Shown here piece after piece: positions 8,691-16,118 of a stretch of 64,000 nucleotides of DNA. The notes under the pieces were generated by a model, which did not search any database, had not been told where the DNA came from, and saw only the letters and a list, made by a program, of their open reading frames with translations. The DNA comes from Haladaptatus salinisoli (GTDB lineage: Archaea > Halobacteriota > Halobacteria > Halobacteriales > Haladaptataceae): assembly GCF_020614375.1 (NCBI RefSeq), contig NZ_CP085327.1, forward strand, positions 1,178,001-1,242,000, written 5' to 3'. Within the stretch, counting starts at the first letter, position 1. Each line of letters opens with the position of its first letter. The translations under genes were made by a program, and so were the position numbers.

Positions 8691-9038
8691 TTACGACGCG
8701 ATCATGGTGCGACAGCTCTCGGCGCACTCTTCGAGCACGTCGGCGCAGACCTGACAGTGCTCGGCGTCGTGGCGCGAACACTCCTCCGCGCACTCCTCGC
8801 ACGCGCCCGCGCAGGCCTCCGCGAGCTCCTCGCTGTAGTTCGAGTTCCGGACCATGAACCGGGCGTGGAGGGTGGCGAGGTCGGCCACGTCCCGACAGAG
8901 CCGGAGACACTTGGCCATCTCCTCGCCTTCGCCGGCGCACTCGTCCGCGCACCACTCGCAGGCTTGCGCCGCCTCGAAACAGTTGTCTACGCAGTCGGCC
9001 ATCTCGTCGGACAGGTGGTCTATCTCTCGGAGTGCCAT
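8691..9038 (-). CDS. Four-helix-bundle Cys-rich protein (copper-storage Csp/DUF326-like)
   Basis: This 115-residue protein has about 15 cysteines spaced every three or four residues along helices: DCVDNCFEAAQACEWCADEC, KCLRLCRDVADL, ACAGACEECAEECSRHDAEH and CQVCADVLEECAESC. That is the pattern of the Csp four-helix bundle, in which the Cys side chains line the core and load many Cu(I) ions. There is no signal peptide, so it is probably a cytosolic copper store. The gene is transcribed on its own. Confidence 0.85.
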   Translation of the reverse strand: MALREIDHLSDEMADCVDNCFEAAQACEWCADECAGEGEEMAKCLRLCRDVADLATLHARFMVRNSNYSEELAEACAGACEECAEECSRHDAEHCQVCADVLEECAESCRTMIAS

Positions 9039-9080
9039 ACTCGAAGGAACGACCCGTTCGTGGGAGGGAACTGTGGTTGC

Positions 9081-10349
9081 TCACTCAGCCCCTTTTTCCG
9101 CTCCGGTGACGAACAGCGCGAGTCCGACGAGGAACGTCAGCGACGCGACGGAGCCGACCGCGAGGTGCCACCCCGCCAGCCAGTAGGGGAGTTCGACGAC
9201 GTGCCGGGCGCTGGCGAGCAGGTAGCCGAAGACGGGGAGTTTCGTCGGCCGCTCGCCGAAGTCGCCGCCCGAGTCGTAGGGCGCTCCGGCGGGATACTCG
9301 CCGGGGACGCGGTCGGCCTCGTACGGAACCGTGGGGACGCGGGCGCTCCAGACCATCGCCCCGGACTCGTTGAGTTCCACGACGCGGTTGTTCCGACTGT
9401 CGGTGACGAGCGTGTTTCCGTTCGGCAGGCGGTCGGCGTCGCGGGGCCAGTCGAACGCGATGCCGCCCGCGCCGCGCGCCTGCCACGCGACCCGCCACTC
9501 GCCGCCCTCCCGGTGGAGTTCCACCACCCTGTCGTTCTCGGAGTCGGCGACGAGGACGGCGTCCTCGGAGAGCCACTGCGGATTGTGTTGCCTGTTGAGC
9601 ACCGTGGGGTCGCGGTTCTCGTTTATCACCTCGACCACGCCCTTGCCGCGCTCCACGACGACCAGTTGGTTCGCGTTCCGAACGCTGACGAGGTAGCGCC
9701 CGTCGCCGATTCGGTCCACGTCGTTGATGTGGAGCCAGTCGGTCCTCGTCGGGTCGGGCGGCGCGTCGTAGAACTCGCTCGCGTTCCACTGCCACGCGAC
9801 GCTCCCGTTCCGCGCGACCGTGAACACGCGCTCCCTGTCCATGTCCGCGACCAGCAGTTCACCGTTGGGGAGGAACTCGGCGTCGTGAACCTCGCTGTCC
9901 TGGCTCGTTCGAACGGGAAACGACCGCTCGAAGACGACGTGCGGTTCGGGCGTCGGGTCGACGATTCGAACGCCGGTCCGCGCGCAGGGAGCGTCGTACC
10001 GGCCGCAGTCGCTGTAGCCGTCCGCGGCGAACGCGGCGAGGACGGAGCCGTTCGGAAGCCGGGACACGTCGTGATAGCTGGTGGCGTTTCCGTAGTCCCA
10101 GCGCTCCCGTCCGTCGGCGTCGAGCACGGCGATGCGGCCCTTGGTCGTCGTGGACTGGACGCCGACGACGGTTTCGGCGTCGGCGTCGCGCAGGGAGGTG
10201 TTCGAAATCGGCGGGGCGACGGCGGCGCTGACGACGAGAACGAGCGCGAAGCCGACGACGGCGAACCCCATCAACCGAACGCCGAGTTCGCGCCGCGACC
10301 GAGGAACCACGGAAACCACGTACCGGCGGGAAACGTCGGCGGGGAGCAA
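9081..10349 (-). CDS. Membrane-anchored arylsulfotransferase-like beta-propeller protein
   Basis: This 422-residue protein has a hydrophobic anchor near residues 27-46 (GFAVVGFALVLVVSAAVAPP) and a second membrane segment at the C-terminus (HLAVGSVASLTFLVGLALFV). Between them lie repeats of the arylsulfotransferase propeller type: VLDADGRERWDYG, HDVSRLPNGSVL, EVHDAEFLPNGELLVADMD, HINDVDRI and RDADRLPNGNTLVTDSRNNRVVELN. Haloarchaeal genomes carry several of these; sulfotransferase activity has not been shown for them to my knowledge. The propeller most likely faces outside. An internal Met at residue 27 is an alternative start. Confidence 0.78.
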   Translation of the reverse strand: MLPADVSRRYVVSVVPRSRRELGVRLMGFAVVGFALVLVVSAAVAPPISNTSLRDADAETVVGVQSTTTKGRIAVLDADGRERWDYGNATSYHDVSRLPNGSVLAAFAADGYSDCGRYDAPCARTGVRIVDPTPEPHVVFERSFPVRTSQDSEVHDAEFLPNGELLVADMDRERVFTVARNGSVAWQWNASEFYDAPPDPTRTDWLHINDVDRIGDGRYLVSVRNANQLVVVERGKGVVEVINENRDPTVLNRQHNPQWLSEDAVLVADSENDRVVELHREGGEWRVAWQARGAGGIAFDWPRDADRLPNGNTLVTDSRNNRVVELNESGAMVWSARVPTVPYEADRVPGEYPAGAPYDSGGDFGERPTKLPVFGYLLASARHVVELPYWLAGWHLAVGSVASLTFLVGLALFVTGAEKGAE

Positions 10350-10452
10350 AACGGTGGCGGCCGCGGGGTCGAACGCGCGATTCCGCGCGTCGCTCCGACG
10401 CGGATTTCCCGAAAAGTAACATTTTTGACCGACCCGTCGTCATTCGGAGAGA

Positions 10453-10752
10453 GTGCTCAAAGGACTGCAGCAGGAACTCGCGCTCGTCGCCCGAGCGGTC
10501 GAACTCCTCCAACTGGTCGAAGCGGAAGAACCGCTCGGCACCCGACACGCCTCCACGCTCACCGACTACCCCAAGCACCGAGTCAGGCGGTCGTTCCAGC
10601 GACTCGAAGCGGCGGGGCTGTTGCGACCGACCGACGACGGCGCGGTTACGACCGACCGGGCCGAGGAATTCCTCGCCCGGTTCGACGACGACATCGACTC
10701 GCTGAAGGCGGCCGTCGAGGAACTCGCCGCGGTCGTGGACGACCGACGATAG
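10453..10752 (+). CDS. Small winged-helix regulator-like protein
   Basis: The 99-residue product starts at a GTG (10453) preceded by GGAG. It is helical, with RHASTLTDYPKHRVRRSFQRLEAAGLL followed by DDGAVTTDRAEEFL, which reads like a helix-turn-helix with a beta wing, and a C-terminal helix (DSLKAAVEELAAVVDD) that could dimerise. I infer DNA binding from this pattern only. It lies 100 nt upstream of the mutS leader on the same strand. Confidence 0.65.
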   Translation: MLKGLQQELALVARAVELLQLVEAEEPLGTRHASTLTDYPKHRVRRSFQRLEAAGLLRPTDDGAVTTDRAEEFLARFDDDIDSLKAAVEELAAVVDDRR

Positions 10753-10802
10753 CGACCGATTTCGTCCGAGCGGGACGCGACCGCCGCCGCGGAATCCACA
10801 CC

Positions 10803-10871
10803 GTTTTATCCGCGCTCGAACTTCCTCCGTACATGATTTCGGTTGCCCGTCTCCGGGGGTGTCCGCCGTGA
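10803..10871 (+). promoter_or_regulatory. mutS promoter with a 12-codon leaderless upstream ORF
   Basis: A TATA-like TTTTAT (10804-10809) is centred about 26 bases before an ATG at 10833. This ATG opens a 12-codon frame (MISVARLRGCPP) whose TGA (10869-10871) overlaps a GTG at 10868 in the mutS frame (GTGA). The layout predicts that the transcript starts at the small ORF and that mutS is translated by termination-reinitiation. Confidence 0.45.
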
Positions 10872-13558
10872 GCGAGGGCGGCATCGTCGGGGAGTTCCTC
10901 TCGCTGAAGGCCGAGACGGACGCGGACGTGCTGACGATGCAGGTCGGGGACTTCTACGAGTTCTTCGCCGACGACGCCGAACTCGTCGGCGACGTGCTCG
11001 ACCTGAACGTCTCGCAGAAGTCGAGCCACGGCAGCAGCTATCCGATGGCCGGCGTCCCGCTCTCCGAGCTGACGCCGTACCTGAAACAACTGGTCGAGCG
11101 GGGCTATCGGGTCGCCGTCGCCGACCAGCACGAGACCGAGAACGGCCACGCCCGCGAGATATCGCGTGTCGTGACGCCCGGCACGCTCCTCGAAACCGCG
11201 TCCGCCGACGCCCGGTACCTCGCGGGCGTCGTCCGCGTCGATGACGGCTACGGACTGGCCTTCGCGGACGTGACGACGGGGCGATTTCTGGTCACCGCCG
11301 TCTTCGGCCCGAACGCCGACGACCGGGCGCTGACGGAGCTGTATCGGTTCGACCCGGCGGAGGTGTTGCCCGGCCCGGAGGTTCGCAACGACGATTCGTT
11401 CCTCGAACGGGTGCGCTCGCGCACCGACGCCTCCCTGTCCGTGCACGACGCGAACGCCTTCGCGCCGGGGAGGGCGACCCACCGAACGCGCGAGCAGTTC
11501 GGGAAGGAGACGCTGGCGAGCCTCGGGTTGGACTCGGACGAGGGGGCCGAGGTCCGCGCGGCGGGGGCGGTGCTCTCCTACGTCGAGGAGACGGGTGCGG
11601 GCGTCCTCGGGTCGATGACGCGCCTCCAATCGTACCGCGCCGACGACCACGTCGAACTCGACGCGACGACCCAGCGGAACCTCGAACTCACCGAGACGAT
11701 GCACGGCGACCGGAAGGGGTCGCTGTTCGACACCGTGGACCACACGAGGACGAGCGCGGGTCGCCGCCTGCTGAAGGAGTGGCTCCAGCGCCCCCGGCGG
11801 TCGCTCGACCTGCTCCGCGAACGCCAGTCGAACGTCGCCGCCTTCGCGGAGTCGGCCTTGGCCCGCGAGGAGATCCGGGACGCGCTGTCCGAGGCGTACG
11901 ACCTCGAACGACTGGCGAGCAAGGCGGCCTCCGGGAGCGCGGACGCCCACGACCTGCTCCGCGTTCGGGACAGCCTCGCCGTCCTCCCGAGGGTCGCCGA
12001 CGCCATCGAGAACGCGCCCTCGCTGGCGAGTTCGCCCCTCGCCGACCTCGCGGCGCGACCCGACAGGGAGCGGGCGGCCGCCCTGTGCGGAGAGTTGGCC
12101 GACGCGCTGGCGGACGACCCGCCGAACACCGTCACGCAGGGGGGCCTGTTCCAACGGGGCTACGACGAGGAACTGGACGGGATAATCGACGAACACGAGT
12201 CGAATCTGGAGTGGTTCGACGCGCTCGCGGGGCGCGAGAAGTCCCGAACCGGCATCGCGCACCTGCAGGTCGACCGCAACAAGACGGACGGCTACTACCT
12301 GCAGGTCGGGAAGTCGGAGACGGGCAAGGTCCCCGACGAGTACGAGGCCATCAAGACGCTGAAGAACTCCGAGCGGTACGTCACCGAGGAACTCCGGGAG
12401 CGAGAGCGCGAGATACTGCGCCTCGAAGAGCGCCGGGGGGAGGTGGAGTACGACCTGTTCCGGCGACTCCGGGCGCGCGTGGCCGACCGCGCGGAACTCC
12501 TGCAGGACGTGGGGCGGACGCTGGCGGAACTCGACGTGCTGGCGAGTCTGGCGGTGCACGCCGTCGAGAACGGGTGGGTGCGCCCGGAACTCGCCGAGTC
12601 GGGGCTGGACGTCCGGCAGGGACGACACCCCGTGGTGGAGCAGACGACCGAGTTCGTCCCGAACGACGTGCGGATGGACGACGACCGCGAGTTCCTCATC
12701 GTCACCGGGCCGAACATGTCGGGGAAGTCGACGTACATGCGGCAGGTGGCGCTCATCACCCTGCTCGCGCAGGTCGGCAGCTTCGTCCCGGCGCGCGAGG
12801 CGCGCGTGGGGCTGGTCGACGGCATCTTCACCCGCGTCGGCGCGCTGGACGAGTTGGCGCAGGGACGCTCGACGTTCATGGTCGAGATGCAGGAGTTGAG
12901 CAACATCCTCCACTCCGCGACCGAGGACTCGCTCGTCATCCTGGACGAGGTCGGCCGCGGCACCGCGACCTACGACGGCATCTCCATCGCGTGGGCGGCG
13001 ACGGAGTACCTGCACAACGAGGTTCGGGCGAAGACGCTCTTCGCCACCCACTACCACGAACTCACGACCCTCGCCGACCACCTCCCCCGAGTCGAGAACG
13101 TCCACGTCGCCGTCGACGGCGAACCGCCGTCCGCCGGTCGGAATCGGAGCTCCGACGCCGCCGACGAACGGGGCGGCGACGTGACCTTCCTCCGAACCGT
13201 TCGGGAGGGACCGACCGACCGCTCCTACGGCATCCACGTCGCCGACCTCGCGGGCGTTCCCGTCCCCGTGGTCGAACGGTCGCGCGACGTGCTTGACAAG
13301 TTGCGGAAGGAGAAGGCCATCGAGGCGAAGGGCGGCGGGTCGAGCGACCCCGTGCAGGCCGTCTTCGACCTCGGGAGCGGCGAACTTCGGCGAACCGACG
13401 ACGCGGGTGCCGGCGCGTCCGCCGACTCCGCGCCGGCGCTCGACCCGGAGACCGAATCCGTGCTCGACGAACTCGCCGGGACGGAGGTCGCGGACGTCTC
13501 GCCGATAGAGCTGATGTCGAAGGTACAGGAGTGGCAAAAGCGCCTCGACGGCGCGTGA
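10868..13558 (+). CDS. mutS: DNA mismatch repair protein MutS
   Basis: This is a near-900-residue MutS1. The N-terminal mismatch-binding domain carries MQVGDFYEFFADDAELV, the Phe-x-Glu-type motif that inserts at the mismatch. The core and clamp follow, then the ATPase: Walker A TGPNMSGKSTYMRQ (about residue 613), FTRVGALDELAQGRSTFMVEM, Walker B SLVILDEVGRGT, and ATHYHELTTL. The C-terminus ends in an HTH/dimer segment (VSPIELMSKVQEWQKRLDGA). I place the start at GTG 10868, overlapping the leader ORF; GTG 10859 is an in-frame alternative adding three residues. Its partner mutL is 35 kb away in this window rather than adjacent. Confidence 0.94.
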   Translation: MSEGGIVGEFLSLKAETDADVLTMQVGDFYEFFADDAELVGDVLDLNVSQKSSHGSSYPMAGVPLSELTPYLKQLVERGYRVAVADQHETENGHAREISRVVTPGTLLETASADARYLAGVVRVDDGYGLAFADVTTGRFLVTAVFGPNADDRALTELYRFDPAEVLPGPEVRNDDSFLERVRSRTDASLSVHDANAFAPGRATHRTREQFGKETLASLGLDSDEGAEVRAAGAVLSYVEETGAGVLGSMTRLQSYRADDHVELDATTQRNLELTETMHGDRKGSLFDTVDHTRTSAGRRLLKEWLQRPRRSLDLLRERQSNVAAFAESALAREEIRDALSEAYDLERLASKAASGSADAHDLLRVRDSLAVLPRVADAIENAPSLASSPLADLAARPDRERAAALCGELADALADDPPNTVTQGGLFQRGYDEELDGIIDEHESNLEWFDALAGREKSRTGIAHLQVDRNKTDGYYLQVGKSETGKVPDEYEAIKTLKNSERYVTEELREREREILRLEERRGEVEYDLFRRLRARVADRAELLQDVGRTLAELDVLASLAVHAVENGWVRPELAESGLDVRQGRHPVVEQTTEFVPNDVRMDDDREFLIVTGPNMSGKSTYMRQVALITLLAQVGSFVPAREARVGLVDGIFTRVGALDELAQGRSTFMVEMQELSNILHSATEDSLVILDEVGRGTATYDGISIAWAATEYLHNEVRAKTLFATHYHELTTLADHLPRVENVHVAVDGEPPSAGRNRSSDAADERGGDVTFLRTVREGPTDRSYGIHVADLAGVPVPVVERSRDVLDKLRKEKAIEAKGGGSSDPVQAVFDLGSGELRRTDDAGAGASADSAPALDPETESVLDELAGTEVADVSPIELMSKVQEWQKRLDGA

Positions 13559-13577
13559 GTCGGCGGGAGAGGTGCCG

Positions 13578-14147
13578 TCACTCGCCGGCGATGGCGCGTC
13601 GAAGTTCGCCGACCCCCGGCGCTCCGTCGACGAGCCAGAGGAGGAACGCGAACAGGTACGGGGCGGAGTAGACGCCGAGGAAGACCAACTGCTGTTTCGC
13701 CGTCAGCGAGTGCGCGAACGCGCCGAGCACGTCGAAGATCCGGCCGAACAGCGTCGTCTCGTGGTCGTACGGCGGGAGCGTCACGACGGGCCAGAGGACG
13801 CGGTCGAGCGGCGCGACGTCCTGTTTCGGAATCGCCAGGAGCATGTCGCCGAGCAGGTGGGACCAGTAACCCACCGCGAACGCGGCGCCGACGGTCGACC
13901 GCCCGCGCCGCGCCGCGACGAGCAGGACGAGCAGTCCGACCGGAATCGCCACGAACAGCGAGTGGCCGACGGAGTAGCCCTGCGGGAAGAGGTGCAGCCC
14001 CCACGAGAGCGGTTTGTCGACCAAGTCCGGCAGTTGGGTTCCGAACAGCACCGCGACGACCGCGGCGGCCGTCGGTGGCTTCCGCGTCGCGAGGCGGTGT
14101 CCGAGCGAGTACAGGACGTAGCCGAACGCGGCGTGACCCCACGGCAT
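13578..14147 (-). CDS. Membrane-bound metal-dependent hydrolase (YdjM/DUF457 type)
   Basis: This 189-residue protein starts MPWGHAAFGYVLYSLGHR and has several membrane segments. The family's metal ligands are recognisable: GHAAFG near the start, GTQLPDLVDKP, GYSVGHSLFV and GYWSHLLGDMLL, a His/Asp set typical of YdjM-like inner-membrane hydrolases. The substrate is unknown. It converges on mutS with a 19-nt gap. The ATG at 14147 begins directly with the conserved WGH motif, so longer starts are rejected. Confidence 0.82.
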   Translation of the reverse strand: MPWGHAAFGYVLYSLGHRLATRKPPTAAAVVAVLFGTQLPDLVDKPLSWGLHLFPQGYSVGHSLFVAIPVGLLVLLVAARRGRSTVGAAFAVGYWSHLLGDMLLAIPKQDVAPLDRVLWPVVTLPPYDHETTLFGRIFDVLGAFAHSLTAKQQLVFLGVYSAPYLFAFLLWLVDGAPGVGELRRAIAGE

Positions 14148-14298
14148 CACGGTCGCATCACCGCCCGACGAGCGCCGACGCGAGGGGCGGGAGACGGGAG
14201 GAACGCGGGTCGTTCGACGACGCGAAGAGCGCTCATTACCGTACCGTAGCGAACCGACGAACAAAACCCCACTGTTCGCAGACGGTCGCGCCGCTCCG

Positions 14299-14332
14299 GC
14301 GAGGGGACGGTGCGGTCGCACCGTCCCCTCGC
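14299..14332 (-). terminator. Strong hairpin downstream of the small coiled-coil gene
   Basis: Arms 14299-14314 (GCGAGGGGACGGTGCG) and 14317-14332 are perfect reverse complements, with two bases between them. On the minus strand the hairpin lies 27 nt beyond the stop at 14359 and is followed by GGGGTTTTG. It could act as a terminator or protect the 3' end. Confidence 0.45.
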
Positions 14333-14358
14333 GGGGACGACCCTTCGACGGGGTCGCC

Positions 14359-14589
14359 TCACTCCGACGAGTCTCGCTCCGAGTACCACATTCGTTTTCG
14401 CCGGTCGTCGTCCTCGTCGACGGCCTCCTCCAACTCCGCCACCCGTCGCTGGAGGTCGTCGATTTCCGCGCCGAGCGAGCGAATCGTTCCGCCGAGGAGT
14501 CCGATGATTTCCCGCGTTTCGGAATCGAGACCGTCGACCGCTTGCATTTCGTTCAGTCGCTGTAACAGGTCTTCTCGGTCGTCGGGCAT
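14359..14589 (-). CDS. Small coiled-coil protein, unknown function
   Basis: This 76-residue acidic protein (MPDDREDLLQRLNEMQAVDG...) has a heptad-like stretch IIGLLGGTIRSLGAEI and then DLQRRVAELEEAVDEDDDRR, consistent with a short coiled coil, and a basic-aromatic tail (KRMWYSERDSSE). The start at 14589 is the ATG that gives the acidic haloarchaeal N-terminus. No homologous function is recognised. A strong hairpin follows the gene. Confidence 0.6.
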   Translation of the reverse strand: MPDDREDLLQRLNEMQAVDGLDSETREIIGLLGGTIRSLGAEIDDLQRRVAELEEAVDEDDDRRKRMWYSERDSSE

Positions 14590-14832
14590 CGAGTCGTCGT
14601 CGGTGGCGCTCCACGCTAATTCTTTTGCCCGGCGTCTGCCTTCCGTCTGACGGACTTTGAAGGCACCCCGCCACCTATCCGCGGACGAATGCTGCGACGC
14701 ACTCGCCGCCGTCGAGAGTCGCTCGCACGCTGTTACGACTCGACGATAGTATCGCCGCCGCCGCGAGTGGGCGTCGACGATCTGAAGGCGACCGTCACCG
14801 CGCGTTCTCCGATCCACTTCGAACGCGGGGAT

Positions 14833-15138
14833 ATGCGACGGGACTACGGCCGGACGAGGGCGCTGCTCACCGCCGCCGCGGTCGTCGGTTCGCTCGCGCT
14901 GAGCGTCCGGGTGCTGCTGACGGGACTGTTCGTCGTGTTCGTCAGCACCGACCTCCTCCTCGTCGGTCTCTTCAACGCGTGCGTGACGGTTCTCGTCGGC
15001 CGATGGGTACTCGTGAGCGGCACCGCCCCGCGGACGCTGCCCCGCCGCGCCCGGCGGTTGGTCCGGAACCGGCGCGTTCCCCCGCGGATTCGCCGTCTTC
15101 GGCCGAAACGGTCGTCGGCTAGCGTCGACCGACTGTGA
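14833..15138 (+). CDS. Small membrane protein, unknown function
   Basis: From ATG 14833 this encodes 101 residues with two or three membrane segments (LLTAAAVVGSLALSVRVLLTG, then LFVVFVSTDLLLVGLFNACVTVLVG) and a strongly basic cytoplasmic tail rich in Arg-Pro. An upstream in-frame ATG at 14689 would add 48 Arg-rich residues that do not look conserved, so I prefer the shorter form. Nothing indicates a specific function. Confidence 0.45.
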   Translation: MRRDYGRTRALLTAAAVVGSLALSVRVLLTGLFVVFVSTDLLLVGLFNACVTVLVGRWVLVSGTAPRTLPRRARRLVRNRRVPPRIRRLRPKRSSASVDRL

Positions 15139-15203
15139 CGACGCGGGACGCCGAACCGGAGCGCTCTCCAACCGTTAAGAGGACGGGGCGACGATAGGCG
15201 CAG

Positions 15204-16043
15204 GTGAAGACGTTTCCACCGAGTCCGCGAGTCGAGGATGCGCCGCCCGAACTGTTCGAGAGCGGACACCTCTGGATTCAGGAACTGATCGACGGGGCGA
15301 GCGTTCGCTTTCGGTTGCGGGAGTCGGGCGCGATTCGATTCGGCGACCGAAGGCGAACGTACGACGCCGACGAGATACCGCCCGCTTACCGGCACGCCGC
15401 CCGACGCGTCCGCGAGAACCTCGACCGGTCGGCGCTGCGAACCGCCGTCGACGGCGTCGAGGCTATCGTCTTCCTCGGGGTGGCGACCCACCGACGCGAC
15501 ATCGACTACGACTGGGAGCGCACGCCCTCGTTTCTGGGCGTCGACGTCTGGTCGGCGGTCGACGAGCGATTCCTCCCGCCGGACGCCGTCGAGGGGATAT
15601 TCCGCCGACTCGGTCTCGCGCCGGTGAACGCGTTCGAAAAGGAGGTGCGGGCGGTCGACTTCGACCCGGACGCCTACGAGGTTCCGCGGTCGAACTGGTA
15701 CGACGGGCCGGCGAAGGGCGTCGTCCTCCGGAACAAGACGGGGAGCCGCGCCGAACTGGTGCACCCCGACTTCGAAGCGACCGACGACGCGCCCCTGGTC
15801 GACGCGCCCGCGGAGGAGTTGGCCCGGCGATACGCGACCGACAGCCGCTTCGAACGAATCGCGAGCGAACTCGAACGCGAGGGCCGACCGGCGACCGTCG
15901 ACGCTCTGCGCGACGGGGTCTTCGAGTCCATCGCCCGAGAGGAGCGCGGCCGACCGTTCCGCGACGACCGCGGCGTCGACGTTCGGGCGTTTCGCTCGGA
16001 GCTAGCGTCCCTCGCGCAGCGGTTCGCGGCCGACCGCGGCTGA
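15204..16043 (+). CDS. RNA ligase-like nucleotidyltransferase-fold protein
   Basis: This 279-residue product from a GTG start resembles the Rnl2-type adenylyltransferase domain: LWIQELIDGASVRFRL corresponds to motif I, IRFGDRRRTYD to the next strand, VFLGVATHR to motif III, FLGVDVW to IIIa and KGVVLRNKTGSRAEL to motifs IV-V. The lysine that normally carries AMP in motif I (E-K-x-D-G) is Leu28 here (ELIDG), and the motif V Lys may be Glu in RAEL. It may therefore be a pseudoenzyme or use another residue. A TTAAGA box lies about 28 bases upstream, suggesting a leaderless mRNA. Confidence 0.65.
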   Translation: MKTFPPSPRVEDAPPELFESGHLWIQELIDGASVRFRLRESGAIRFGDRRRTYDADEIPPAYRHAARRVRENLDRSALRTAVDGVEAIVFLGVATHRRDIDYDWERTPSFLGVDVWSAVDERFLPPDAVEGIFRRLGLAPVNAFEKEVRAVDFDPDAYEVPRSNWYDGPAKGVVLRNKTGSRAELVHPDFEATDDAPLVDAPAEELARRYATDSRFERIASELEREGRPATVDALRDGVFESIAREERGRPFRDDRGVDVRAFRSELASLAQRFAADRG

Positions 16044-16118
16044 CGAGGCTGACGACTCGTCGGCGGGACCGCGAGGGCGGACGGTCGTCGGGAGCGCCCC
16101 GACCGAACCGGTCTCCGT

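Noticed and set aside
10646..13537. A 963-codon open frame antisense to mutS
   Set aside because: No recognisable domain, while mutS on the other strand has all family motifs.
14689..14832. N-terminal extension of the small membrane protein from ATG 14689
   Set aside because: The extra 48 residues are Arg-rich and non-hydrophobic, without a promoter; a start at 14833 looks more natural.
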